Shown here piece by piece: positions 22,203 to 33,850 of a DNA stretch of 64,000 bases. A program made the translations under genes and the position numbers. The stretch is from assembly GCF_030272615.1 (NCBI RefSeq), contig NC_081415.1:513077034-513141033 (forward strand), in the 5' to 3' direction. The notes beneath the pieces are model-generated. The model was not told where the DNA came from, did no database searches, and saw only the letters and a program-made list of their open reading frames with translations. Position 1 is the stretch's first letter; each line of letters begins with the position of its first letter. Origin of the DNA: Cryptomeria japonica. Its lineage: Eukaryota > Streptophyta > Pinopsida > Cupressales > Cupressaceae.

Positions 22203-22573
22203 TGAAGATAAGGATGAATGATGCATTGGAGTGAATAAATTATGTTTTTTTGTTTAATTATCTTTATGTGCTAATAAAATAGTAGTTGTAAAACTACTAT
22301 GTAGACCTTAAAACAACGTTTTTTTTTGTTTTGTTTTTTAGGCCTTCTAAAACTGCTTTCTATAGGACAAAGTGATCTATCTTAGTTTATCTTAATTGTC
22401 TTTAAGTTTCTTTTATTGTTTTATTGTTTATCGTTGTTCAAGATCAGCTCTCTATAAAACCATGATATGGTTACTATAAATGTCAAATTTTTCAATATCA
22501 ATACTTTTCTCTCTATTGCAGTCTTCTTCTTTAGCTCTATTTTCCTTGTGTGTTTTAGATTTGTAATCTTTCC
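22203..22573 (+). repeat. 5' LTR of copia-2
   Basis: Begins TGAAGATAAGGATGAATGATG and ends AATCTTTCC (CA in the other copy). A TATA-like TCTATAAAACC at about 22,452 is followed by the likely transcription start region. Aligns along its whole length with 28,864-29,230. Confidence 0.93.
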
Positions 22574-22575
22574 TT

Positions 22576-22587
22576 TGGTATCAGAGC
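22576..22587 (+). promoter_or_regulatory. Primer binding site of copia-2
   Basis: TGGTATCAGAGC lies two bases after the LTR. The following bases repeat AGAGCATC, a small duplication just after the priming site. Confidence 0.9.
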
Positions 22588-22610
22588 ATCAGAGCATCAG
22601 TTATCTCTAG

Positions 22611-23512
22611 ATGGCTAATGGAAAATATTTAGCATTTCATCTTCCATTATTTACTGGAGAAAACTATGATCATTGGAGCATCAAGATGAAGACCCTACAT
22701 TTATCCCAAGATCTCTAGTAATTAGTGGAAGGTGTATACATAGAACTTGTATATTAGAATACATTAAATATATGGACACCACAATAGAAAAATCAGCTAA
22801 ACAAAGATAGAAAGAAGGATAACAAATATATTTTTACCATTCAATCTACCTTGGATCTGTCAATCTTTCCAAGAATTGCTAGTATGACAAAATCAAAAGA
22901 TGCATGGGAGGCTTTACAAATTGTGTACTAAGCTACAAACATTTTGAAGAGAATCTGAAAATTTGAGGATGAAAGAATCTGAGTCCATTCATGAATTTAT
23001 TACTAGGACTCAAGGTATTGTGAATCATCTTAGCACTCAACAATCAACATGAGACAATATCAAACCAGAAAATTATAATTTTTTTTTTGAGGTCTCTTCC
23101 TCCTAAATTTGGTCTAGTAGTAATTGCTATTGAAGAAAGTAAAGATCTAACTACTTTCAAAGTTGTATAGTTAATTGGTTCTTTGCAGTCTCATGAAGAG
23201 TGTATGCAATGTTCTACAAAAAAAAATGTGCAATATTTTTAGTCTTCTATGAATATTGAGGAAAATTCCAAATCTCCTCCCTCTCACACTGCTAAATTTC
23301 TAGGTGAATCTTCTAGTAAAAATATAGGAAGAGGTAGAGGAAGAGGAAGAGGAAGAGGAAGAGGATGAATTTTTGTTTATAGGAGTATACAATGAAGATA
23401 TTGTGAAAGATATGAGCACTATGAATCTGAGTGCACGGAGAAGAAATCTCACTTGAATAAGTCAAAAGCTAGTTATGTAGATGAGTCTTCTGATGCAAAG
23501 AATTATACATTG
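22611..23512 (+). pseudogene. copia-2 gag, up to the element B insertion
   Basis: Start ATG at 22,611 ('MANGKYLAFHLPLFTGENYD', then 'HWSIKMKTL'), the usual copia gag N-terminus. 'STLDLSIFPRIASMTKSKDA' and 'ESIHEFITRTQGIVNHLS' follow in shifted frames with several stops. A (GGAAGA)n run at about 23,325-23,368 encodes Arg-Gly repeats before the knuckle. The knuckle reads 'RYCERYEHYESECTEK', with the first Cys replaced by a stop. The frame breaks at 23,508-23,512, where element B starts, and resumes at 25,806. Confidence 0.88.
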
Positions 23513-23830
23513 TATTGGAGTTGAGGAAAAATCAACTCTACAGCTCCTAAAGTTCACCTGCATGCAAACCTGTCACACAAGAAGAGAAACATAAAAGCTA
23601 TGGAGGTCAGAATTCAAAGATCCAAAAAAGAGGAGTCATATTGATTGTGCAAAAAGAATGCAATTCAATAATTATAGTTGTTATGAAAATACAAACAGAG
23701 AATCCTTATAAAAGGATACTCGAAAACCTAAAGGAGAAAACCCGAAAGAATTATAAGATTCATAAGTTTAGCTTAAGCATAGATTATAATAGACTAATAA
23801 TTAAATAAATAATTATTAACTAATCTACCA
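23513..23830 (-). repeat. 3' LTR of element B
   Basis: Plus-strand start TATTGGAGTTGAGG, end TAATCTACCA. Compared with the other LTR it lacks about 15 bases near its minus-strand start. Shared phrases include CACCTGCATGCAAACCT and GAGGAGTCATATTGATTGTG. Confidence 0.87.
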
Positions 23831-25458
23831 TCCCCCTTAAGATGAACTTAGGGAGTAGCTAAAAAATAGCTAAGGACTGAAAAAACATGTAAAAAATACA
23901 TGAAAGCAACAATGGGTCCCAACTAGGCCTAATGAGGTACCCAAGTACAATAAAATCTCTGTAAACTGGACCTAAAGGAGAAAACCTGTGGGAACAAAAA
24001 CCCTCTCCAAGAAGAGATGAAAGCTCAAGTTAAGAACTAAGAAGCCTCCAAACAAGAGTGTTCCAGATGATAGGAGCAAAAAGAAGAGAATGAAGAACAC
24101 CACTGAAACATGAAATAGCTGCAAACACTGTCGAAGAGTAACTGCTGATCTAAAGAACCTCCCTTGAAATAGAACATGACCAAGTAGAGAAGATTGTAAT
24201 CTACATGAGTGCCATCAAATGACACTACTCGAATCAGATGACAAACAAAGGCAAACAACTAAACTCGAAGATACAGATGGTATGAAACACCAAAGCCTGA
24301 ATAGATGATCAATCAAACCAAGGAAGCATTAGAACATTAGGACAAACCTCCTCATTATGGTGAAAAAGGGAGAGGGATAGGTACACTGAAAAGAATAGCT
24401 AACAAGAACTGCATGACGAAGAACGAGGAACATCAAAGGTGTAAAGAAAGTACATAGTGTCATGGAAGGAACACACACTTGACACACATCATGAGGCTAA
24501 TGTCATGGAAGTAACACTCACATGACAAAGATAGATGACAAACAAAGGCAAACATCGACCCCCCAATGACACTTTATAAGTAGTGCATGTACAATAAGGT
24601 AAAAGATGTGCAAGAACCCAACTATACAATGCATGGTGGCACTTTATCTCAGTCTATTTGCATAAACAAAATGCTACAATGACCAGAAGAGACAGAAGAC
24701 TGGAAATAGAAAGAACAACCAAAGACGAGACATCCTACTCAAAGAAAGAGATCCCAGGACCTGAAACATCCAAGATATTCACCAGAGTGCTGAAAAGAAA
24801 ATAAATAAATAAAATATACTTGGAAAAGAGTTTAGAAATAAAACTCATATGAATGGAAAGAAAACATAACAATCTTTCCAACGATATAAAGTTTTTGAAA
24901 AATGAAGATCAGATGCTCAAGTTATGTCTCCCAGAGTGCGAAAAGGAAGCTTTGGCTTTCATTGCAAAAAACATCATCAAAATAGAAAAATCAAAAGTTC
25001 AAATCTCTAGATTTGGATAAAGCTTGGAAATAGTTTTTCGACGATATAAGATTTGTCAAAAAACGCCTCCATGTGCCCAAGATATGACCAAAATTATAAA
25101 AAAACCCTCTTATAAGGCATAAAAAGAGTAAAAATAAATAAAAAATAAAAATTTTGATGAAAATTTTCTAACGCATTTGCAGGTACAACCATACAGATTT
25201 TCATGCCTCAAAAAATATGCAAATAAAAAATCATTTCCTAGATGCCCTTGTCACCGAAAATAAGCAAATTATACATCAAAATTCATGGAATCAACCTTCT
25301 GAATCCAACTGTGAGGTCTTTTTGGCACCAAAATGTACCAAAAAATCAGATACCCCCAGAAATGGAAAAAAAAAACTACACAAACCCTTGAAATACACAA
25401 ATCTAAAGAACAAGGCCCAAAAAGACTCATGAAGAGAATAGGGGCATGCAGATATTGA

Positions 25459-25470
25459 GCTCTAATACCA
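25459..25470 (-). promoter_or_regulatory. Primer binding site of element B
   Basis: Plus GCTCTAATACCA is the reverse of TGGTATTAGAGC. It directly touches the LTR at 25,471 and differs by one base from the initiator-methionine primer site of the other elements here. Confidence 0.82.
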
Positions 25471-25800
25471 TATTGGAGTTGAGGAAAAATAAACTCTACA
25501 ACTCCCAAAGATCACCTGCATGCAAACCTATCACAGAAGGAGAGAAGCAAAAAAGCTATGAAGGCCAGAATTCAAAGATCTTGAAAAGAGGAGTCATATT
25601 GATTGTGCAACAATAATGCAACTCGATAATTACAATTATTATGAAAAATAGAAAGAGAGAATCCTTATGAAAGGATACTCGAAACCCTAAAGGAGAAAAC
25701 CCTAAAGAACTATAAGATTCCTAGGTTTATCTTAAGCATAGAGTATAATAGACTATGAATTAAATAAATAATTATTAGCTAATAAAATATAACTCTAACA
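25471..25800 (-). repeat. 5' LTR of element B
   Basis: Plus-strand start TATTGGAGTTGAGG, end AACTCTAACA, so on the minus strand it begins TGTTAGAGTT. It is followed directly by the CATTC copy of the target duplication and the resumed copia-2 frame. Confidence 0.88.
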
Positions 25801-25805
25801 CATTC

Positions 25806-27100
25806 TTTGCAGGCAATATGGCAAAAGAACCCCAAGAGGGTGTCTGGTTCTTGGATAGTGGCTGCTCCAGTCACATGACAGGTAAATCTAATTTCTTTAT
25901 CAAATTAGATGATTTAATGAGAAGTACAGTTTAGTTTGGAGATGATAAGGAGGTTGATGTAATGGGCACAGGTACCCTTGTAGTCAAGACTAAGCAAGGA
26001 GACACCACACATATTCATAATATTTTCTTTGTGCCAAAGTTAGAGCATAGTTAGTATTTTGAGTATAGGATAATTTCTAGAAAGGAACTAAGATAGCCAC
26101 TGCAAAATTTTTGATAAATCTAATAATCATCATCATGTAGCAAAGACTGATATGACAAAGAATAGATTGTTTCCTCTCAAATCAATTTCTAATAAGTTGC
26201 ATGCACTAAAATAAACCATAGATGATTCATGGTTACAATATCAATGATATGGTCATCTTAATTTTTAAGGGCTAACTTTGTTGAATAAGAAGAATATGGT
26301 AAGAGATCTTCCTCCAATCAAGGTCGAAGAAGAAGTTTGTTCACGGTGTGCACTTGGCAAGCATCATCGAGACAATTTTCTGGTGGGCAAATCTTGGAGA
26401 GTCAAATCTCCTTTTAGAGCTTGTGCATGCTGACATCTGTGGTGATATGCAAGAGCAATCATTGGGTAAGAACCTTTATTTTTTTGCCTTCATTGATGAT
26501 TACTCTCACCACTTGGGTTTATTTTTTGAAGCAGAAATCTGAAGCTTTTGCATGCTTCAATAATTTTAAAGCAATGGATGAAAAAAAGAGATGGTATCCT
26601 ATAAAGATACTCAGAACAAATAGAGGGGGAGAGTTTACTTCTAATGAGTTTGCTGATTTTTGTCTTAAGAATAACATACAGAGACAACTTATTGTTATAT
26701 ATACACCTTAATAGAATGGTATTGTTGAAAGAAAAAACCATACCATTATGCAAATGGCATGAAGCATGTTATAGACAAAAAGCCTTCCAAATAGTTTTTG
26801 GGGAGAAGTAGTTGCCACTACAGTATGTATTCTCAACCATAGTCCCATGAAAGAAGTTCAAAACCTGACTCCAAAGGAAGATTGTAGTGGTCACAAGCCT
26901 TCAGTGGCTCATCTTCTAGTCTTTGGATGCTTGGCATATGTACATATTCTAGTTGAAAAGTGGAATAAGTTGGATGCAAAATTTCAAATTTGTATATTTT
27001 TGGGCTACTCTATTGCAACTAAAGGCTACAGATTCTATAATCTTGAGACAAAGCAATGGATAGTTAGCTAGGAAGTGATTTTTTATGAAGGGGGAGTATG
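25806..27100 (+). pseudogene. copia-2 protease and integrase
   Basis: Just after element B the frame reads 'AKEPQEGVWFLDSGCSSHMT', the copia protease active site (DSG intact). Then come a GAG-pre-integrase segment with its zinc ligands (about 26,235-26,370; 'RCALGKHH' in a shifted frame) and the integrase core: 'LELVHADICGDMQEQSLG' (first Asp), 'FFAFIDDYSHHLGLFF' and 'ILRTNRGGEFTSNEFADFC', where the second catalytic Asp is replaced by Asn. 'NGIVERKNH' near 26,720 keeps the Glu. 'LVFGCLAYVHILVEKWNKLD' and 'FLGYSIATKGYRFYN' mark the C-terminal part. Stops and shifts are scattered. Confidence 0.9.
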
Positions 27101-28866
27101 GTAGTGGAAAGATGATGTACAAAAAAATCCTTGAAAAATCATAAACATAGAAGATAATAGTGTTCCTCCTCCTCTCCCCACAAGATCAAGTGGAAGTTCA
27201 AGCTCCAATTCCAGTCCTCCAAGATCACCTAGTTCTTCAACTAGAACAAAATCGGGTGAAGATTTGCCTCTACCATCACCTCCACCATCCATTCCACAAA
27301 GGGTAGGAACTTTGGTTGATATTTATCAGAGGATTGCTAATAGAAATCCAACTGTTAATTTTTCTTTGCTTAGTACAATTAAATTTGAATCCTCTATGTA
27401 TGGAGAAGATGTGAAAGAAGTTGTATGGGTTAATCCTATGAATGATGAGATATATTCAATTCATAAATATAATACTTGGGAATTAGTTCAACTTCCCAAA
27501 GGTAAGAAAGTGATTGGTGTGAAATGGATGCACAAACTACTAGAGTTGATTATGCAGAAAATTTTGCTCCTATGACTTGACTTGATACATTCAAGATTAT
27601 ATTGGCTATTGTAGCACAATACAAGTGGCCAATATTCTAGATGCATGTGAAATAAAAATTCCTTAATGGTTACATAGATGAGGAAGTCTATGTAAAACAA
27701 GTAATGAGTTATTAAATTCTAGAAAAAAGAACACCTAGTCTATAAGTTGAAGAAAGCCCTTTATGGTTTGAAGCAAGCTCCTCGTGTTTGGTATGCTAGA
27801 ATTGAGAGTTATTTCATGAAGAAACAATTCAACATAAGTCAATCAAAGTCTACCTTGTATGTCCAACGTATTGGTAATGATATTCTCATAGTATGCATTT
27901 ATGTTGATGACCTTATTTATATAGGTAATAGCAAAGCTCTCATGGAGAAGTTTCAAGAAAAGATGAAACATGAGTTTGAAATGTCAGATCTAGGACTTAT
28001 GCACTACTTTCCTGGTGTGGAAGTACAACAAACATCAAAAGGTATATTTATTTTCCAAACCAAGTATGTGATTGATTTATTGAATAATTTTGATATGGTG
28101 GCATGCAAAGCACTTGCAACTCCCATAGCCTTTGGAGAAAAACTAACCAAGGAAGATGCTTGTCCCAAGGTTGATGCTACTCAGTATAGGAGTTAGGTTG
28201 GTACCCTCATGTACATCACAACCACGAGGCCTGATATTATGTGTGTTGTGAGTCTTATGTCTCGGTTCATGCAGGATCCACATGAGTCACTTTGATGGGA
28301 TACTAAAAGAATTTTGAGGTATGTGAGTGGTATGCAAAATTTTGGCATTCAGTATTCTCCCACTGATAAGTTTGAACTAGTTGGTTACATAAATTTAGAT
28401 TGGGTTGGTTCAGTGGATGATAGAAAGTCAATATTTAGTTATATTTTTTTCATTTAGCTTTGGAGTTGCATCTTGGAGTAGTAAGAAACAAGCAACAATG
28501 GCTTTTTCCTCAATAGAAGTAGAATACATGGCATCTTCATCAGCAAGTTCTCAAGCAGTATGGATTACAAGAATATTGACAAATTTATACTTGGTTCCAA
28601 AGCATCCAACCACCATCTATTGTGATTACAACAATACTATTTTCATGACAAAGAATCTAGTGTTTCGTGCTAGAACAAAGCACATAGAGACCTATCATCA
28701 TTGCATTTGTGACTTGGTTCAAGATGGACAGGTGGAGTTGCAGTTTTGTCCTTCATCTGAACAAGTTGCACAGATATTTACCAAATCTCTTCCAGTATTG
28801 ACTTTTGTTAATTTCATAAATCAATTGGGACTTACCACCTCCATTCACCATTCAGGGGGAGTTTGA
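27100..28866 (+). pseudogene. copia-2 reverse transcriptase and RNase H
   Basis: A Pro/Ser-rich linker (27,160-27,300) leads into the RT: 'YNTWELVQLPKGKKVIGVKW' (about 27,468-27,527), 'KKALYGLKQAPRVWYARIES' (27,747 on) and the catalytic 'VCIYVDDLIYIGNS' (Asp pair intact, about 27,892-27,933). 'KYVIDLLNNFDMVACKALAT' is the usual thumb block. RNase H: 'GVASWSSKKQATMAFSSIEV' and 'TKHIETYHHCICDLVQDGQV'. The final stop overlaps the LTR start (28,864-28,866). Breaks near 27,540 and 28,196-28,400 interrupt it. Confidence 0.92.
28852..28861 (+). promoter_or_regulatory. Polypurine tract of copia-2
   Basis: The run CAGGGGGAG ends two bases before the LTR start TGAAGATAAGG. It also encodes the last residues of the polyprotein. 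Confidence 0.85.
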
Positions 28867-29230
28867 AGATAAGGATGAATGATGCATTGGAGTGAAGAAA
28901 TCATATTTTGTTGTTTTTTTAGCTTTATGTGCTAATAAAACAGTAGTTGCAAAACTGGTATGTAGACCTTAAAACAAAATTTAGTTTTTTTTTTGTTTTA
29001 TGCCTTCTTAGAACTGCTTTCTATGAGATAGAGTGATCTGTCTTAGTTTGTTTTAATTGTCTTTAGGTTTGTTTTATTGTTTTATTTCTAATCATTGTTC
29101 AAGATCTGCTCTTTATAAAACCATGATATGGTTATTGTAATTTTTTCAATATCAATATTTTTCTTTCTATTGTAGTCTTCTTCTTTAGCTCTGTTTTTTT
29201 GTGTGTGTGTTTTAGATTTATAATCTTTCA
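28864..29230 (+). repeat. 3' LTR of copia-2
   Basis: TGAAGATAAGGATGAATGATG ... AATCTTTCA, with canonical ends, followed by GTTTT (target duplication). Aligns with 22,203-22,573. Confidence 0.93.
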
Positions 29231-29235
29231 GTTTT

Positions 29236-30377
29236 AAACTTTTGTAGTCTTTAGCCTAATTATTCAACCCAATTTCTACGCGATTGTTTTGACCATTTAT
29301 GTGCTACTATTTCACTCAATTTAAATTGGTTAGGGCCGGAAACAAAGCATAATTGTTACATTTTTCAATTTTTTTTAATAAAATAAAGTTTTCGTAGTCT
29401 TTGGTCCGATCTCTACGACGACCTGTCTATTCAACCCAATTTATGTTCTGTAGCATTGTTTTCAGCAAGGACGATAACCGATGTAGAAAACTTTGAGCAG
29501 AATAAATTACGATGTGAATAGTTATGATGGCTCATCATATTCCAGATTTTGTTGAATAAGCTCACAAATGAAAAGCTAGGAGAAAAATCAGCGGTTGAAT
29601 TTGCTAGATTTATTAATTGAAATAAACATTGCCAATTAAAAACAGGTTTATATTTTGTTGACAAGATAAGATTTCTATCTTCACCTTAATTGGCCACAAA
29701 TAAGCAATTTTATTGGGGCTGATATACAACACTTAAAATATTTGTGACTAATATTTGCACCAAAACAATACTTTAAATAATATATTGGATGGTAATGTAA
29801 TAACTACATTATAATTACTTTATTAACTAAATAATAATTTAATAGAATAAAAAAAGAATCATTTTTAAAAAAATGAGAGTTTAAAGAAAAATATTATTGA
29901 CATGATGGATATAAACATATTTATTTTGACACACAATACATATTAAGCAAAATTCATAGTTGAATCTTTCACTTTCAATGTGTCAAGACACATGAATTAT
30001 TTACAATTTTGACATATACAAGAGGATGCTCATGAAAGGTCGTACACCTGTCGATTGCATTTAAATTCTAACTGTAGTTGAACCCCAACCCTTATATAAT
30101 TTATAACCCAAACCTAGTCATAATTGTAATTTATTATTAATATTATTTAAGTAATATTTATTTTTAATTAATTCTAAAATAATTGATATAATGTAAAATC
30201 ATTAAAGATATGTGTACACTAAAAATTCATTTTTACAAATAGGTCATAATCTAATATAAAAATTAAAACATGAAGTTAAATGCATTTGAATGAAACAAGC
30301 AATCTACAAGTTAACAAATGCATGCCAAATTATAATATTTAATTAAGCAAATTTAAATTAAATTTTTTATAAATAAT
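29236..30377. other. A+T-rich spacer
   Basis: No gene seen. The phrase GTAGTCTTT followed by TATTCAACCCAATTT occurs twice (about 29,246-29,275 and 29,393-29,442), a weak local duplication. The rest is low-complexity A+T. Confidence 0.5.
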
Positions 30378-30391
30378 ACCTTATAGATTAC

Positions 30392-32640
30392 CAAACTGTC
30401 GACCCCCTTCCGTCTTAAGCGCTCCATTAGGCAGGGTTGCCCATTAGCCCCTGCCCTCTTTGTCATTTCCTCAGAAGCTCTTTTCTATATTCTCAGGGAT
30501 AACTCTCTTTCCCCTAAAGTCAGAGGTCTGTATCTCCCCAATGATGATGAGCTTATTAATTGTCAGTTTGCTGATGACACTGCTCTTTTTTTTGAACTTG
30601 CTGAAAGTAATTTCAAGATCCTTCAAGGTAAGTTGGATTTTTTTTTCTCTATTTCTGGTGCTCGCATTTCCCAAGCTAAGTCCATCTGTCTGGGTTGGCA
30701 TGAACAACCTCCTGACTGGTTTTCCAATTATAGTTTCCAATGGGGGGGGGGCAATAAGATTGTTAAATACCTGGGCATCCCCTTTTCTGTTGAACCTGCT
30801 CTCAAGGACATGTGGTCTTGGATTAAGGACAAAATTCATAAGAAGCTCAATAAATGGCATAATAGAGCCCTCTCACTGGCTGGCAGAATTCAGGTTTGTC
30901 AGAAGATTCTATCCTCATACAGTATATACTACTCTTCTGCTTGGTTATTCAATGATTATCAGATTCTTGAAATTCAAAAGGCTGTCAGACAATTTCTTTG
31001 GTCTGACGGTAAAGGTAACAAAAAGTTGCATGTGGTTAAATGGGAATGGTGCCATACCGACAAGATCCTTGGGGGGTTGGGGCTTAAGGACCTCAAAATC
31101 CAAGGCATCGTCCTTTCTGCCAAATGGATTTTTCACTCCTTGGAGGCTAACAGTCCTTGGAAGGTGCTTATTAGACATAACATTGAAAGAGGTTGTCCCA
31201 AGAAAGCTAAATCTTGGAAAAACCTCCCCTTTAGTGACCTCCTTATTGGTTGTTTCCCTGCCAGCGTCCAAGGTTCTGTGGTGTTTAAATCTATTTGGAA
31301 GGCATGGGACCATGTCAGGGAATTTATCACCAACAAGGACTGTTATAGTAAAAATGGGCTCCATGGTGAAAGATCCATTTGGTGGAATCTTCACCTTAAT
31401 GGCAAGCCCCTTGCCCTGTCCCAAGGATGCTCTGCCAGGTCTTGGGCTAAGAAAGGTTTAAATCAATTTATTGATCTCTTTGAACAAGATTGCCTTACTC
31501 CGTGGGATGAGCTTAAAAGGAAGTATGACATCCCTGATTCTCAAAAGAAGACCTACAATATGATTATTCAAGCCTCTAAGGATCTGCCCAATGTCTGCTT
31601 TGTTGACTCTCATAGGCATCTTAAATGTAAATGGCCTGATGGAATTGTTATGACTAGCCTTAAAGCCAAAAATATTTACAGAGTTATTGATCAAAATAAA
31701 GATATCATTCTGCATGTTAACAATGTTTGGTACTCCTCTTTTGACTCTAATGTTTGGAAAAAATATTTTGATTACTTATGGAAATCTCCTATTGAGCCAA
31801 AAATTAAATGTTTTAAATGGCTTGTTATGTTGGATAGGCTTCCTGTTAAAAGGTTTCATGCTGATTCTGATATATGTAGCCTATGCAGGCTTCCTGATAC
31901 GGTAGACACATTCTTTTTGACTGTTTTTTTGCTAAAGAGATTTGGAAAATGTTTGGTGTTATTTACCCTATTAATGTTTCTATTATTGACATTGTTACCA
32001 GTCATATTACTGGTCTTCATAAGGATGCAAATCTTTTTTGGAGTATGTTGTCTTCTAACATCCTCTGGCAGATTTGGAAATGCAGGAACGAGGAGAGGTA
32101 CCAAGGTAAGCCAAGGGTTCTTATTGAGTTTTTCTGGAAACTCATGCATTTTAAAATTTTCTTGCAGGTTCAGGCCACTATGTTGATTGAGAAAGACAAG
32201 CTGAAGAGATTCCTGGAAGATGGAACTGCTACCTTCTTCTACTATGAGCTGAAACATGGTTACCTTTGGAGAAGAACGTTGGACGACTTGCATGCCTTTG
32301 AGCAGGCGTGTAAAAGACTGCACAGGGAGATCAGTAATATTGGTAATGCCAGAAAAGATGAGTTGTTCATGTTGAATCAAATTCAAGAGCGCAAAAACAT
32401 AGTCTGGATGGAGGGTCCGCTTGGCTGGATTGCTTGGATGGATGTTCATTCTGAAGTTCTTCATTAGTTGGATGTTCCACCTTTTTTGAGGTTGTTATAC
32501 TGTTGTTTCTCCGCTGTTGTACATTTGATGTTGTTGTATATTTGATACTCTACTGTCAGTTGGAGGCTTGGCCTCCTTGTTGATACTCTGATATTCTTCG
32601 TTTATATTTGTTGACCCTCTTATATTTAATAGAAAAATAC
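30392..32640 (+). mobile_element. 5'-truncated L1-type LINE (LINE-a)
   Basis: A non-LTR retrotransposon copy that starts inside the RT domain and runs through the ORF2 C-terminus into a 3' tail (TTGACCCTCTTATATTTAATAG). Candidate target duplications are TACCTTATAGATTA at 30,378-30,391 and TATCTTATAGGTTA at 32,641-32,654 (12 of 14 match). 5' truncation is the normal result of incomplete target-primed reverse transcription. Its coding part is open for about 500 codons, unlike every other relic here. Confidence 0.85.
30396..32467 (+). pseudogene. LINE-a ORF2, C-terminal part: RT and zinc-finger region
   Basis: One frame is open from the 5' truncation to about 31,915. RT motifs: 'SIRQGCPLAPALFVISSEAL' and the catalytic 'CQFADDTALFF' (FADD at 30,567-30,578), then 'VKYLGIPFSVEP' and 'KLNKWHNRALSLAGRIQVCQ'. 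The zf-RVT region lies at about 31,790-31,960 ('PIEPKIKCFKWLVMLDRLPV', 'DSDICSLCRLPDTVD'), where the usual His before the second Cys appears replaced. A single-base slip in a T run near 31,912-31,918 moves the frame, and 31,949-32,467 completes the protein ('NILWQIWKCRNEERY'). Endonuclease and early RT are missing. One indel, not many stops, marks it as comparatively young. Confidence 0.9.
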
Positions 32641-32654
32641 TATCTTATAGGTTA

Positions 32655-33850
32655 ATTATAAATTGCAAATCACAATGTTTAATTAAGTAAATTTGATTGT
32701 TAAAAGCTTAAAAAATACTACCTTATAGATTAACAAATTAAATACTTAATACACCCAAATCAAAATGAATCAAAATATAAAAAATTAAAAAAAAAAATCA
32801 ACTTTTTCCTATTTTCCATAAATAGATCATTAATATTTTAATATGACTAGAAAACCAAACTTTATCTTTAACCAAATTAAATTACTTTTAAAAAATCAGT
32901 TAAAGATTAAAAAAAAAAAAAAAACTTCTATATGTTGTAAGATACATTGCGAAAGATAGATTTAATAAATATCCAAGAAACAGAAAGGAGATTTAATAAA
33001 TATCCAAGGAACAGAAAGGAATAGAACTATATTAAAGGACCAAAGAAATTAATCCTGATAAGAACACCAAAATCCTTAAGCATGGAAGAATGATTCTATA
33101 ATCTATATTATAAAAGAGGGAAATATTATCTTGTTATAACAGTTTCAAAAGTTTGGGCAATTTAGGGAATAATCAATTTCTTCTGATTTGATGATTAACG
33201 CAGATTCCCTTTGAAAAACATCTTGGTAGACACCAATATTTAATATAAGTTCTTAACATTTTGATGTGATAAATGTTTCTAATATTTTAATTTAAAGCTA
33301 AAAAGCTTCACTTCTCCAGAAACAAATGCACTGTTGTGTTCATCAAGAAACGCATTGAGGTCTTTCTTTGTCTAATCTCAATGCTTGCCATTACAAGCAA
33401 GGAAATCACACTCCTGTATTAATGCATCAAAAACTAAAGCAATATGATATAACATAAACAGGAGCAATATGCGAAATAATACTTCACAAAGATTGCATAA
33501 ATAATTTGAAGTGAGATTCGAGAATTGAACCCACCTAAGAATCGAAATAAGAGAAAAAAAAAAAAAAAATCAAATATTTTTCATTATGATAAGAAGTTCC
33601 TAATAGTAAACAAGTTCTACCTTTTCAAATAGATCATATCATAACACTTAATAGCTGTAAAAGTAGAATTGATTTCAATCTTAAATGAAAAGAGAAATCT
33701 CAAAATAATAAACTTTGGTATTAAAATATAAGATTACAAAATTTCATTGAAAATAACAATGCCCAGGCTTGTAATGCTTGCAAAGTTGATAAGAAATGTC
33801 TCTTTAACATAAAGCAATATTTGAGACAAATATAGCAAGCCTCTATACTT
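32655..33850. other. A+T-rich spacer with a third copy of the LINE target-like motif
   Basis: No gene seen. CTACCTTATAGATTAACAAAT at about 32,718-32,738 repeats the sequence at the LINE-a insertion edge, and the 60 bases before it resemble 30,330-30,377. The LINE may therefore sit in an older local duplication. Poly(A)-rich runs occur near 32,790, 32,910 and 33,560. Confidence 0.5.
32958..33019. repeat. 31-bp tandem duplication
   Basis: AGATTTAATAAATATCCAAG begins at 32,958 and again at 32,989; the two 31-bp units differ by one base. Recent slippage in a non-coding spacer. Confidence 0.85.

Larger units (their letters stand above)
23513..25800 (-). mobile_element. Non-autonomous LTR retrotransposon nested in copia-2 (element B)
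   Basis: Direct repeats of 318 and 330 bp (23,513-23,830 and 25,471-25,800) bound a 1.64-kb core without recognisable coding capacity. On the minus strand TGGTATTAGAGC (plus 25,459-25,470) abuts the upstream LTR, and a polypurine run (plus TCCCCCTTAA at 23,831-23,840) abuts the downstream LTR; both set minus orientation. The flanks CATTG (23,508-23,512) and CATTC (25,801-25,805) are a near-perfect target duplication. Removing B rejoins copia-2 gag to its protease. The primer site has one change (C to T) from the usual TGGTATCAGAGC. Confidence 0.88.
22203..29230 (+). mobile_element. Complete but inactivated Ty1/copia element (copia-2)
   Basis: LTRs at 22,203-22,573 and 28,864-29,230 are flanked by an exact 5-bp target duplication GTTTT (22,198-22,202 and 29,231-29,235). 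The order inside is primer site, gag with CCHC knuckle, protease, integrase, RT, RNase H and PPT, the copia order. The gag-protease junction is split by element B (23,513-25,800, with its own target duplication). Without B the element would be about 4.7 kb. Many stops and frameshifts make it inactive. It inserted 30 bp beyond element A. Confidence 0.93.

Noticed and set aside
30460-31461. 333-codon open frame overlapping LINE-a
   Set aside because: It is out of frame with the RT motifs (FADD, YLGIPF), which lie in the 30,396-31,915 frame; it is a shadow of coding DNA.
31856-32464. 202-codon minus-strand frame
   Set aside because: Antisense shadow of the LINE-a C-terminus; no motif of its own.
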